Counted from the first letter of the stretch, positions 1 through 8,005 are shown. The stretch is DNA of 64,000 nucleotides from Nocardia huaxiensis (GCF_013744875.1 NZ_CP059399.1:186001-250000); one strand, 5' to 3'. Numbers and translations are program-made. The notes: generated from the letters alone by a model not told the origin.

Positions 1-789
1 TGGAATCCGGGCATCGACGTGCCTGCGGTGACCGGCCGCGCCGATTCCGGCGATATCGAGATCGATCTCGTGGAGCTGCTCATGGAGGCCGCGCAGGTGG
101 CCCGCGGCGGCGGGGTCGGCATCGCGATATTCATCGATGAGATGCAGGATTTGGGCGCGGCGGATATTTCGGCCATCTGCGGGGCCTGCCACGAACTGAG
201 CCAGGACGCCGCCCCGCTCATCGTGGTGGGCGCGGGCCTGCCGCACCTGCCCGCGGTGCTGTCGGCCTCCAAGAGCTACTCCGAGCGCCTGTTCTCCTAC
301 CACCGCATCGACCGGCTCGATCGCGGTTCGGCGGATCAGGCCCTCATCGCGCCCGCGGACCGGGAGAACGTGAAGTACAGCGAGGAGGCCCTGCAGGCGC
401 TGTACGTGAAGGCCGACGGCTACCCGTATTTCGTGCAGGCGTACGGCAAGGCGACCTGGGACATGGCGGCGCAGAGCCCCATCACCGCCGAGGATGTCGA
501 GCTGGCCGCGCCGGTCGCGGAGGAGGAGCTGGCGGTCGGCTTCTTCGGTTCCCGCTACGAGCGCGCCACCCCGGCCGAGCGAGAGTACATGCGCGCCATG
601 GCCGATCTGTCCGGTGACGACGGTCCGGTGGCGACCTCGGCGGTGGCCAGCGAGCTGGGCCGCAAACCGGCGTCGCTGTCCCCGGCGCGCGACGGGTTGA
701 TCAAGAAGGGCCTGATCTACTCCGCCGAACGCGGGACGATCGGTTTCACCGTCCCGCATTTCGGGCGCTACCTGCGCAGCGTCAGCTAG
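1..789 (+). CDS. AAA-type ATPase, C-terminal part (gene begins before the window)
   Basis: The frame is open from the first base, so only the last 262 residues are visible. A Walker B-like stretch (IFIDEMQDLG) lies near the visible N-terminus and is followed by a sensor-like VVGAGLP segment. The C-terminal third (PATSAVASELGRKPASLSPARDGLIKKGLI region) looks like a winged helix. This layout resembles Orc1/Cdc6-like and STAND-type bacterial ATPases annotated simply as ATP-binding proteins. The Walker A motif must lie upstream. The stop codon overlaps the stop of the convergent kinase-like gene by three or four bases, leaving no room for a terminator. The cellular role is unknown; the ATPase assignment is well supported, anything more specific is not. 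Confidence 0.75.
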   Translation, partial: WNPGIDVPAVTGRADSGDIEIDLVELLMEAAQVARGGGVGIAIFIDEMQDLGAADISAICGACHELSQDAAPLIVVGAGLPHLPAVLSASKSYSERLFSYHRIDRLDRGSADQALIAPADRENVKYSEEALQALYVKADGYPYFVQAYGKATWDMAAQSPITAEDVELAAPVAEEELAVGFFGSRYERATPAEREYMRAMADLSGDDGPVATSAVASELGRKPASLSPARDGLIKKGLIYSAERGTIGFTVPHFGRYLRSVS

Positions 790-1667
790 GAGCGCTTGAA
801 CCAGCCGCGAATTCCCTTGCCGCCCGGCTTCTTTCCGCCCGTGGGCGCGCCCTGGCCGGGCAGGCTGAGCCGGATGGCCTCGGAGAAGTCGCGCGGGGTG
901 GCGTACCGCTGTGCCGGGTCCTCGGCCTGCGCCTTGGCGATGACCGGGGCGTAGCCGCTGAGCGGATCACCCGAGGGCGCACCGGGCGGCGGAGGCGGTG
1001 GCGCGACATCGGGCCGGGGTGCGGGCGGCGGCGGGGTGCGGCCGGAGAGCAGAGCGTGGAAGATCGCGCCGAGCGAGTACACGTCCGAGCGCGCGCTGAG
1101 CGGCGCACCGGCCAGCACCTCCGGTGCGGTGTAGCCGGAATTCTCGGTGGCCCAGTGGGTTTCGATTCCGTCGACGGCTCCGCCGAGCAGTCCGATATCG
1201 GTGACCCGCACCTGCTCGGTCGGCCCGGACCCGGTGACGAGGATGTGCGCCGGCGTCAGATTCCCGTGCAGCACCCCGATTTCGTGCAGATGGTGCAGTG
1301 CGGTGGCGGCCTCGCTGACGATGCGCGCCGCGCGTTCGACGCGCATGCCGTGCCCGGACCCCGCGAGCACGCTCGCCACATCGGCCCCGTCGACGAGCCG
1401 CGTTTCCAGCCACAGCGATCCGGCGTCGTATCCGGCGTCGATCACGGTGACGATATTCGGGTGCGACAGTTCGCGAATCCGGTCGGCGGCCTGTTCGAAA
1501 TACTTCCGATACTCGGGGTCGGCGCTGTATTTCTCGTCGAGCACCGCGAGGGCGACGGGCTCGGACGTGCGGGGGTGCGCAGCCTTGTACACGGTGCTCA
1601 GCCCGCCCGCAGCCAGCCGATCCAAGATCGCATACCCCGCGAATGTGTCTCCGGGCAACAGTGTCAT
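786..1667 (-). CDS. Serine/threonine kinase-like protein, probable pseudokinase
   Basis: The 293-residue protein has the outline of a bacterial Hanks-type kinase: a Gly-rich loop (LAAGGLSTVY, 18-27), an APE-like motif (TAPEVL) and a C-lobe pattern (SARSDVYSLGAIFHALLSGRTP). Catalytic positions are altered. The VAxK lysine is Ala41, and the HRDLKPxN loop reads HGNLTPAHI (134-142), so the catalytic Asp is Asn136, the Lys is Thr138 and the metal-binding Asn is His141. DFG is DIG (157-159), keeping Asp. After the kinase fold comes a proline-rich linker and a basic tail; no transmembrane helix or PASTA domain is seen. Loss of phosphotransfer is inferred from these substitutions; a scaffold or sensor role is possible. 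The start is the ATG giving MTLLPGDTF; an upstream in-frame GTG at 1685 is the alternative. Confidence 0.8.
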   Translation of the reverse strand: MTLLPGDTFAGYAILDRLAAGGLSTVYKAAHPRTSEPVALAVLDEKYSADPEYRKYFEQAADRIRELSHPNIVTVIDAGYDAGSLWLETRLVDGADVASVLAGSGHGMRVERAARIVSEAATALHHLHEIGVLHGNLTPAHILVTGSGPTEQVRVTDIGLLGGAVDGIETHWATENSGYTAPEVLAGAPLSARSDVYSLGAIFHALLSGRTPPPPAPRPDVAPPPPPPGAPSGDPLSGYAPVIAKAQAEDPAQRYATPRDFSEAIRLSLPGQGAPTGGKKPGGKGIRGWFKRS

Positions 1668-1802
1668 GAGCCCATTCTGTCGCACGCTCCGGCACCAAGA
1701 TCATTGGCTATCAATGTTTTTCGATCTTGACCAGCATCTACCGATGGGTAACAAACACTCCTACACTCGGATGTGATTCTCATCACCTCCGAGGAGGAGA
1801 CC

Positions 1803-3758
1803 ATGGCGACCACAGCGAAAGTCGACGCCACCGAAGAGCAGGCCCGGGCGCTCGTCGAAGAATCCCGCGAAACCACCTGGGCCAAACCATCCTTCGCGAA
1901 GGAGATGTTCCTCGGCCGCTTCCGGCTGGATCTCATCCATCCGTTCCCCCGGCCCGGCGCCGAGGACGCGGCCAGGACCGAGGCGTACCTGACCAAGCTG
2001 CGGGCGTTCTGCGAGACCATCGACGGCCAGCGCATCGAGGCCGAGGGCCGGATCCCCGACGAATACGTCAAGGGGCTGGCCGATCTCGGCTGCTTCGGCC
2101 TGAAGATCCCGCCCGAATACGGTGGCGTCGGCCTGTCCCAGGTCGGGTACAACCGGGCCCTCATGCTGGTCGGCTCCGCGCACGCCAGCCTCGGCGTGCT
2201 GCTCTCGGCGCACCAGTCCATCGGCGTGCCCGAACCGCTCAAACTGGCCGGCACCGCCGAGCAGAAGCGAGAGTTCCTGCCGCGCTGCGCGAAAGGCGCG
2301 GTGAGCGCGTTCCTGCTCACCGAACCCGACGTCGGATCGGACCCGGCGCGCATGGCCTCCACCGCCACGCCGACACCCGACGGCGAAGCCTACGAACTCA
2401 ATGGCGTGAAGCTGTGGACAACGAATGGCGTTGTGGCGGAACTGCTTGTCGTCATGGCGCGCATTCCCAAGAGCGAGGGCCATCGCGGCGGCATCTCCGC
2501 GTTCATCGTCGAGGCCGACAGCCCGGGCATCACCGTGGAACGCCGCAATTCGTTCATGGGCCTGCGCGGCATCGAGAACGGTGTCACCCGCATGCACAAT
2601 GTGCGCGTGCCCAAGCGCAATCTGGTGGGCCGCGAAGGGGACGGCCTGAAGATCGCGCTCACCACGTTGAACGCCGGCCGCCTGGCGATTCCGGCGATGT
2701 GCACGGCCGCCGCGAAGTGGTCGCTGAAGATCGGCCGCGAGTGGAGCGCCACCCGCGTGCAGTGGGGCCGTCCGGTCGGCGAGCACGCCGCCGTCGGCGC
2801 GAAGCTGTCGTTCATCGCCTCCACGACCTTCGCGCTCGAGTCGGTGCTGGATCTGTCCGCCACCATGTGCGACGAGAACCGCAACGACATCCGCATCGAG
2901 GCCGCACTGGCCAAACTGTGGGCATCCGAGATGGCCTGCGCGATCGCCGACGAACTGGTGCAGGTGCGCGGCGGCCGCGGCTACGAGACCGCGGCCTCCC
3001 TGGCCGCCCGCGGCGAAAGAGCCGTCGGGGCCGAGCAAATGGTGCGGGATCTGCGCATCAACCGCATCTTCGAGGGTTCCAGCGAGATCATGCGGCTGCT
3101 CATCGCCCGCGAGATGGCCGACGCGCACATGTCGGCGGCCGGCGCGCTGGTGGATCGCAATGCCGAACTCAAGGACAAGGCCAAGGCGGCGGTCGGCGCC
3201 AGCGGTTTCTACGCCAAGTGGTTCCCGCAGTTGACGGTCGGCGCGGGCACGGCCCCCGTCACCTACGGCGAATTCGGGCCGCTGGCACGGCATATGCGTT
3301 ACGTGGAGCGCATGTCGCGCAAGCAGGCGCGCGCGCTCATGTACGGCATGGCGCGCTGGCAGGCGAAGCTGGAGTACAAGCAGGGCTTCCTGGGCCGCAT
3401 CGTGGATATCGGCGCGGAACTGTTCGCCATGGCCGCGACATGCGTTCGCGCGCAGGCGCTGCGCGTGGAGGGCGGGCCGAACGGCATTGCCGCCGAGGAA
3501 CTGGCCGAGGTGTTCTGCCGGCAGTCGCGCCTGCGGGTGGAGCAGTTGTTCGACGGCCTGTGGGCCAACACCGACGAGTACGACACGCAGCTGACCCGCG
3601 GCCTGCTCGACGGCCGCTACAAGTTCCTGGAGGAGGGCGCCCTCGATCCGAGCGAGGGCACCGGGCCGTGGATCTCGGATTGGCAGTTCGGACCGTCGAC
3701 CGAGGAGAACCTGCTGCGTCCGTTCCTGCCGTCGACGCGCTCGGATGTGACGACCTAG
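1803..3758 (+). CDS. fadE10: Acyl-CoA dehydrogenase, FadE10 family
   Basis: The 651-residue protein is almost collinear with mycobacterial FadE10 (about 650 residues), including the opening EEQARALVEESRE, the TEPDVGSDPARMAST flavin region and the long C-terminal extension seen in very-long-chain acyl-CoA dehydrogenases. Acyl-CoA dehydrogenases use FAD to introduce the alpha-beta double bond in acyl-CoA during beta-oxidation. Glu424 in FEGSSEI occupies the place of the usual catalytic base. The ATG is preceded by GAGGAGGAG at good spacing, which fixes the start; ten further residues upstream are in frame but lack a ribosome site. It stands alone and is followed by a strong hairpin. The natural acyl substrate is unknown. 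Confidence 0.9.
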   Translation: MATTAKVDATEEQARALVEESRETTWAKPSFAKEMFLGRFRLDLIHPFPRPGAEDAARTEAYLTKLRAFCETIDGQRIEAEGRIPDEYVKGLADLGCFGLKIPPEYGGVGLSQVGYNRALMLVGSAHASLGVLLSAHQSIGVPEPLKLAGTAEQKREFLPRCAKGAVSAFLLTEPDVGSDPARMASTATPTPDGEAYELNGVKLWTTNGVVAELLVVMARIPKSEGHRGGISAFIVEADSPGITVERRNSFMGLRGIENGVTRMHNVRVPKRNLVGREGDGLKIALTTLNAGRLAIPAMCTAAAKWSLKIGREWSATRVQWGRPVGEHAAVGAKLSFIASTTFALESVLDLSATMCDENRNDIRIEAALAKLWASEMACAIADELVQVRGGRGYETAASLAARGERAVGAEQMVRDLRINRIFEGSSEIMRLLIAREMADAHMSAAGALVDRNAELKDKAKAAVGASGFYAKWFPQLTVGAGTAPVTYGEFGPLARHMRYVERMSRKQARALMYGMARWQAKLEYKQGFLGRIVDIGAELFAMAATCVRAQALRVEGGPNGIAAEELAEVFCRQSRLRVEQLFDGLWANTDEYDTQLTRGLLDGRYKFLEEGALDPSEGTGPWISDWQFGPSTEENLLRPFLPSTRSDVTT

Positions 3759-3783
3759 CGCGGCGGCCGGACCGATAACCGAC

Positions 3784-3821
3784 TCTGCCCCTGTCTAGCC
3801 CACGCGCTAGACAGGGGCAGA
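3784..3821 (+). terminator. Strong hairpin after fadE10
   Basis: A perfect 15-base-pair stem (TCTGCCCCTGTCTAG and its complement) encloses an 8-base loop 25 bases after the fadE10 stop. It is followed by ATTTAC rather than a long U-run, so termination would rest mainly on the stem. It also carries two of the clustered CTAG tetranucleotides of this intergenic region. Confidence 0.7.
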
Positions 3822-4089
3822 TTTACGTCGCGGACCTCGTTGTCAGCGCTATCTATCTATTTCTAGGGTAATTGCTAGATTTATCTAGAAATACCAACCC
3901 GGCAGCATTGTCATAAATATCCAGCGGCATCTAGTCGGCTCGCGGGACTTCCCGAGATCCAGCTGACGATCCGCACATGCCTGACCGGCGGCAGTTACGC
4001 AACTTGTGCATAACGCCAGGTGTGAGCAGTTAACGCGCGGGCTAATTCCATCGACAACCGGGCAAGAGCGGACTCTCCAGGAGGACGTC
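3822..4089. promoter_or_regulatory. AT-rich intergenic region with nested CTAG palindromes
   Basis: This is the rest of the 331-base gap before the hydrolase gene and is clearly AT-richer than its surroundings. It contains an 8-base inverted repeat ATTTCTAG/CTAGAAAT (3859-3866 and 3885-3892) with a second palindrome CTAGAT-TT-ATCTAG (3875-3888) inside it. These overlap the expected promoter zone of the downstream gene and could be an operator. A clean ribosome site (CCAGGAGG) lies at the end. No small gene was recognised. The operator reading is inference only. Confidence 0.4.
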
Positions 4090-5064
4090 ATGTCCACGCC
4101 TCTGCGCCGACCGAACGACCACGACGAGCCACACCGCACCGTCCTCGCGGACGACGGCGTCCCCATCGCGGTGCGCGAATTCGGTTCTGCCGACGCCCCT
4201 CTCACCGTCGTATTCGCGCACGGCCACTGCCTGCGCACCGAATCCTGGGAACTGCTGCGCGGACACCTCGTCGGCTACTGGGGCGACGACCTCCACCTGG
4301 TCTTCTACGACCATCGCGGACACGGGGATTCGGGCGCGGGCGACCCGGCCACCTACACCATCGACCACCTGGCCCAGGATCTGGACGCGGTGCTGCGGGC
4401 CGTCGCACCCACCGGACCCGTTGTGCTGATCGGGCATTCGATGGGCGCCATGACGATCCTGGCCTACGCCCGGCTGTTCCCGGAGACCATCGGCTGCCGC
4501 ATCATCGGCGTGGGCCTGCTTGCCGGCGCCGCCAGCAGCGTCACCCGAGTCGGACTGGGCCGCTTCCTCAGCGCGCCCGCGGTGACCTCGCTGCAACTGG
4601 CGGTACGCCGCGCACCCCGCGCCATGGCGGCCTCGAAGCGGCTGAGCCACCGCATCTTCGAGCCGCTCATGCGGGAGGTCGAACAGGGCACCCGCAAGGT
4701 GAGCCCGCGCCTGGCGGCGGTGGCAACCACCCTGCTCAACGACACCTCGCTACTGACCATGGCCATGTTCCTGGACTCGCTCATCCGCTTCGACGAGATG
4801 GCGACGCTGCACCGGCTGGGCGCGATCCCGGCCCTGGTGCTGCACGGTTCCGGCGACATCGTGATCCCGTTCGCGCATTCGGTGGTGCTGGCCTCCCAGC
4901 TCGACGACGCCGAACTGGTCCGGCTCGACGGGGCCGGGCACAGCGTCATCGCCGAGCGCGCCGAAGAGGTGGCCGCGGCCGTCGTCACCCTCGTCGACCG
5001 GGCGCTCGCGCGGCTGCACGGGCGGGATCCCGACTGCGGTCCGGAGTACGCCATCGCCGGCTAG
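4090..5064 (+). CDS. Alpha/beta-fold hydrolase
   Basis: The 324-residue protein shows a full alpha/beta-hydrolase set: an HG oxyanion region (VVFAHGHCLRTESW), the nucleophile elbow GHSMGA, an acid in HGSGDIVIP and the catalytic His in GAGHSV. The cap region between the nucleophile and the acid is long and helical. No signal peptide is seen, so it is probably cytoplasmic. Families of this kind include esterases, lipases, epoxide hydrolases and haloperoxidase-like enzymes, and the substrate cannot be read from sequence. The start is the ATG preceded by CCAGGAGG; an upstream frame extension has no support. Confidence 0.85.
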   Translation: MSTPLRRPNDHDEPHRTVLADDGVPIAVREFGSADAPLTVVFAHGHCLRTESWELLRGHLVGYWGDDLHLVFYDHRGHGDSGAGDPATYTIDHLAQDLDAVLRAVAPTGPVVLIGHSMGAMTILAYARLFPETIGCRIIGVGLLAGAASSVTRVGLGRFLSAPAVTSLQLAVRRAPRAMAASKRLSHRIFEPLMREVEQGTRKVSPRLAAVATTLLNDTSLLTMAMFLDSLIRFDEMATLHRLGAIPALVLHGSGDIVIPFAHSVVLASQLDDAELVRLDGAGHSVIAERAEEVAAAVVTLVDRALARLHGRDPDCGPEYAIAG

Positions 5065-5220
5065 AAGTGCGTCGGAAGCGGGTCACAAGACTCGCGAGTA
5101 ACCTGAAGACAGATCCATCTACCTGCGAATTTCCCTTCCGGACGAGACGTATCCAGCTTGATCACGTACTGTGTTGTAGATCACGATGTGTGGTCTGTCA
5201 CACGGCTCGAGGAGGTTTCG

Positions 5221-5508
5221 ATGACACGCAGCGATATTGCGGAACTCCGCTACGCGGTCGGCCAGCTCCGGCAGTGCGTCAGCGCTCTGCGTTCGCACTA
5301 CGGCGAGGCGAATATGGTCCGCCGGTTGGAGAACGACCTCGAAAGGCTCGTCATCGACGCCGACGAGTTCGAGCAGACGCCGCCGCCGGAAGCACCAGGC
5401 AAGCAGCAGCAGACCATCTACGTCCCGGACTCCAAGTCCGACGAGGCCGCCTGGATGGGCGCCCAGGACGAGGGCTTGGGCTTCCACAGCAAGCCCCGCA
5501 CCAAGTAA
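5221..5508 (+). CDS. Small conserved hypothetical protein
   Basis: This 95-residue protein begins MTRSDIAELRYAVGQLRQCV and has an amphipathic helical first half (about 1-60) rich in Leu, Arg and Glu, followed by a Pro/Gln-rich polar tail. No catalytic motif, membrane segment or signal peptide is visible. A strong ribosome site (CGAGGAGG) sits just before the ATG. Codon use is typical of the window, which supports a real gene. A short coiled-coil or regulatory protein is possible, but no function is proposed. It ends just before a large double hairpin separating it from the convergent thiolase-like gene. Confidence 0.65.
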   Translation: MTRSDIAELRYAVGQLRQCVSALRSHYGEANMVRRLENDLERLVIDADEFEQTPPPEAPGKQQQTIYVPDSKSDEAAWMGAQDEGLGFHSKPRTK

Positions 5509-5532
5509 GAAAGCTTCCTCCGGAAAGACATT

Positions 5533-5622
5533 CGTCATCCCGGCATGTTTTTGGCCGGGATCCACACCTGCGGCTGATCGGTCGCCTGTGTGGATCCCGG
5601 CCAAAAACGCGCCGGGATGACG
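5533..5622. repeat. REP-like double-hairpin element
   Basis: Two arms (5533-5567 and 5588-5622) are near-perfect reverse complements: a 12-bp outer stem, one mismatch, one G-T pair and a 21-bp inner stem, with a 20-base loop. Each arm is also self-complementary, since ATCCCGGC is followed by GCCGGGAT, so either one large cruciform or two small hairpins can form. This architecture matches extragenic palindromes of the REP/BIME type. It lies between two convergent genes, where it could act as a two-way terminator. Confidence 0.75.
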
Positions 5623-5631
5623 GCGGTGCGG

Positions 5632-6813
5632 CTAGGCCCGGTGGCGGCCGAAGCGGCGCGGGCGAGCGCCGTGGAAGCGGGCGCCGCGCGGGGTGGCGGC
5701 GATCGGGACCGAGTGCGGCGTCTCGAATAGGACCGCCAGGGCCTGGTTCGCACCCGCGGGCATGGTGGCCAGCCCGTATCCGCCTGCACGGCGGGACAAT
5801 TCGTGCAGCAGCGTGGTGATCACGCGCAGTCCGGCGGCCCCGCCCGGGTCGCCGAGAGCAATGGCCCCGCCATTGACGTTCAATCGTTCGTCGGCATCGA
5901 ATTTCGTGCCTTCCGACTCCCAGAAGCGGGTCAGGGCAAGCACTTCCACGGCGGTGGTCTCGTCGATCTCGACCAGATCCATATCGCCGACCCGGAAATC
6001 ACCGGGGGACAGCACTTTGTCCACGGCCAGGGCGGTCGCGGGCACGGCCACCCCGGGATTGCCGGTGGCGGTGGTCCAGCCGAGCAGATAGCCCATCGGC
6101 TCCAGGCCGAGATCGGCGAGGCGTTCCTCGGCGACGACCAGGCAGGCGGATGCGGCCAGGGTCGGGGCGCTGCTGTTGCCGGCGGTGCCGATGCCCTCGG
6201 GCGCGAGCGGTTCGAGCACGGCGAAACCACGGGTGGAGACGTCGTCGCGCAGGGTCTCGTCGTGGTCCACCAGTTGCCGCACAGCCGAATTCGGGTCACC
6301 GGGATCGAGATTGACCACCACCGGGGCGGTTTCGGCGCCGAAGATGCCCTGCCGGTAGGCGCGGGCGGTCCGGCGGTGACTGGAAGCGGCCAAGGCGTCG
6401 GCGTCGGCGCGGGTGATGTCGTAACGCCGCGCGAGCGCTTCCTGGCCCGCGAATTCCGGCTGCTCCGAAGCGATTTCGGTGCCGGCCCCGACCACCGCGA
6501 CCACGTCGGCCGCGCCGGTCTGCACCATCATGGCGGCGGTGACGAGGGCGCGCAGACCGCTGCCCGGTCCGGGACCGATCGCGAATTCACTGACGGCGGG
6601 CGAGAGTCCGGCCAGGGGCAGCGCGGCGGACACGGCGGCGGAGCCGTCCACGGCGGACACGACGTGGTCGACGCGCGCGGGGTCCAGGCCGCTGCGGCCG
6701 ATGGCGGCGGACAGTGCGGTGGCGATCAGCCGGTGCGGAGCGACCGCCGCCAGGGCACCACCTGGCAAACCGACCGGTGTGCGCATCGGCATCACAATCG
6801 CGGCTCTTCTCAT
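5632..6813 (-). CDS. Thiolase-fold protein lacking the catalytic residues
   Basis: The 393-residue protein follows the thiolase fold along its whole length, with opening AAIVMPMRTPVG, PGSGLRALVTAAMMVQTGAADV and NVNGGAIALG segments. The residues that define thiolases are replaced: the nucleophilic Cys of CGSG is Pro83, the NEAF Asn is Asp284 (EIDETTA), the GHP His is Asp322 (ALGDPGG) and the second Cys of CxGGGQG is Pro352 (MPAGANQA). Claisen condensation or thiolysis by the normal mechanism therefore seems impossible. Non-catalytic thiolase-like partners occur in some multi-enzyme complexes, but no partner is adjacent. The ATG has GAGAGGG about ten bases upstream; GTG codons at 6816 and 6822 are alternatives. 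It is divergent from the sdh operon. Confidence 0.82.
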   Translation of the reverse strand: MRRAAIVMPMRTPVGLPGGALAAVAPHRLIATALSAAIGRSGLDPARVDHVVSAVDGSAAVSAALPLAGLSPAVSEFAIGPGPGSGLRALVTAAMMVQTGAADVVAVVGAGTEIASEQPEFAGQEALARRYDITRADADALAASSHRRTARAYRQGIFGAETAPVVVNLDPGDPNSAVRQLVDHDETLRDDVSTRGFAVLEPLAPEGIGTAGNSSAPTLAASACLVVAEERLADLGLEPMGYLLGWTTATGNPGVAVPATALAVDKVLSPGDFRVGDMDLVEIDETTAVEVLALTRFWESEGTKFDADERLNVNGGAIALGDPGGAAGLRVITTLLHELSRRAGGYGLATMPAGANQALAVLFETPHSVPIAATPRGARFHGARPRRFGRHRA

Positions 6814-7133
6814 CACCGGCACCCTCTCTCAGCTCCGGTTCCCGTGCGGGATGTACAGCTCCGATGACAGGGCACCACAGGGTTGTTGCTGCCGTATGAC
6901 GTGGATGAAGCCAAGAATTGCCGCATTCGCCCGCTTCGGAGCTGCGGTTCGCGAATCGCCCTGCGGGGCCGCCGGGTTCGTGAAGTTGCCGTTCGTTCAC
7001 CAAGCAAACGACTCACCGAGGCGGCCGGGAAATGTGGCGCAAATCACGGGTTCGCGAAATGGCCGTACGCGGCTCGAGCGATAGCAGCCCTGTCGTAAGG
7101 TGCTCACCATCACATTCGATGCCGGAGGTAACG
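6814..7133. promoter_or_regulatory. Divergent promoter region between the thiolase-like gene and sdh
   Basis: This 320-base gap must hold both promoters. It contains the palindromic decamer GGTTCGCGAA twice (6946-6955 and 7049-7058) and a near copy GGTTCGTGAA (6975-6984). No convincing open reading frame was found. The repeats could bind a regulator of the sdh operon; this is inference from repetition and position. Confidence 0.4.
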
Positions 7134-7175
7134 ATGACGTACCACGGAGTAGAGCAGCGAGGCAGGCAGCAGTGA
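7134..7175 (+). CDS. Possible 13-codon leader peptide of the sdh operon
   Basis: An ATG preceded by a near-ideal ribosome site (GGAGGTAACG) opens a 13-codon frame reading MTYHGVEQRGRQQ. Its TGA stop overlaps the probable GTG start of sdhC as GTGA. The ribosome site is better than the one for sdhC, suggesting translational coupling or a regulatory upstream frame. Nothing in the peptide (no runs of one amino acid) points to attenuation. It may instead be chance, with sdhC starting further upstream at a GTG at 7100. Confidence 0.4.
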   Translation: MTYHGVEQRGRQQ

Positions 7176-8005
7176 GCGCCGCACCGTCCAAGGCTCCCGA
7201 ATCGGGTGCCGCAGGGGTTTTCAGCAGGAGCCGCGCCGCTATCGCGGCCAAGACGCTGCGCACCGATCGGTGGTGGGTGCCACCGCTCATCACGGTGCTC
7301 GGCCTGAGCGTGTTCGTGATCTATGCGACCGTGAGATCCTTTCAGAACAACTGGTATTGGGTGGAGGAATACCACTACCTGACGCCGTTCTACTCGCCGT
7401 GTCTCAGCGACGCGTGCGTCCCCGGCTCCAGCCACTTCGGCACGCCGATTCCCAAGCTGCCCAGCTGGATTCCGCTCGGCTTCCTGGTGCTGCCGTTCCT
7501 GCTGCTGTTCCGGCTCACCTGCTACTACTACCGCAAGGCCTACTACCGGTCGGTGTGGATGTCGCCGCCGGCCTGCGCGGTGGCCGAGCCGCACGCGAAA
7601 TACACCGGAGAGACGCGACTTCCGCTGATCATTCAGAACGCGCACCGGTACTTCTTCTATGCCGCCGCCCTCATCGCGGTGATCAACACCTATGACGCGG
7701 CCATCTCCTTCCACGGGGCGGACGGGGGCTTCGGCATCGGCCTGGGCTCGCTGATCATCACCGTCAACGCGACGCTGCTGTGGGCGTACACGCTGTCGTG
7801 CCACTCCTGCCGGCACATCGCGGGCGGGCGGCTCAAGCACTTCTCGCAGCACCCGGTGCGCTACCGGTTCTGGACCGTGGTGTCGAAGCTGAACACCCGC
7901 CACATGCAGCTGGCGTGGACCACGCTCGGCACCCTCATCCTCACCGATCTGTACATCGCACTGGTCGCGGCCGACAAGATCAGCGACCTGCGCATCATCG
8001 GCTGA
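7172..8005 (+). CDS. sdhC: Succinate dehydrogenase membrane anchor, Sdh1-type SdhC
   Basis: The 277-residue protein has about five hydrophobic helices and stands immediately before the flavoprotein and iron-sulfur subunits, matching the Rv0249c-Rv0248c-Rv0247c order of mycobacterial Sdh1. It would anchor the complex in the membrane and pass electrons to menaquinone. A conserved-looking CHSCRH motif sits at the end of a helix, followed later by TRHMQLAW; the mycobacterial Sdh1 anchor is reported to carry a membrane-embedded Rieske-type cluster, and these Cys and His residues are plausible ligands. The GTG start has GAGG nine bases upstream and overlaps a possible leader frame. The start is the least certain part. 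Confidence 0.8.
   Translation: MSAAPSKAPESGAAGVFSRSRAAIAAKTLRTDRWWVPPLITVLGLSVFVIYATVRSFQNNWYWVEEYHYLTPFYSPCLSDACVPGSSHFGTPIPKLPSWIPLGFLVLPFLLLFRLTCYYYRKAYYRSVWMSPPACAVAEPHAKYTGETRLPLIIQNAHRYFFYAAALIAVINTYDAAISFHGADGGFGIGLGSLIITVNATLLWAYTLSCHSCRHIAGGRLKHFSQHPVRYRFWTVVSKLNTRHMQLAWTTLGTLILTDLYIALVAADKISDLRIIG

Noticed and set aside
5535..5789. Short open frames across the REP-like element
   Set aside because: The peptides (VIPARFWPGST, WIPAKNMPG) are translations of the repeat arms, not conserved proteins.
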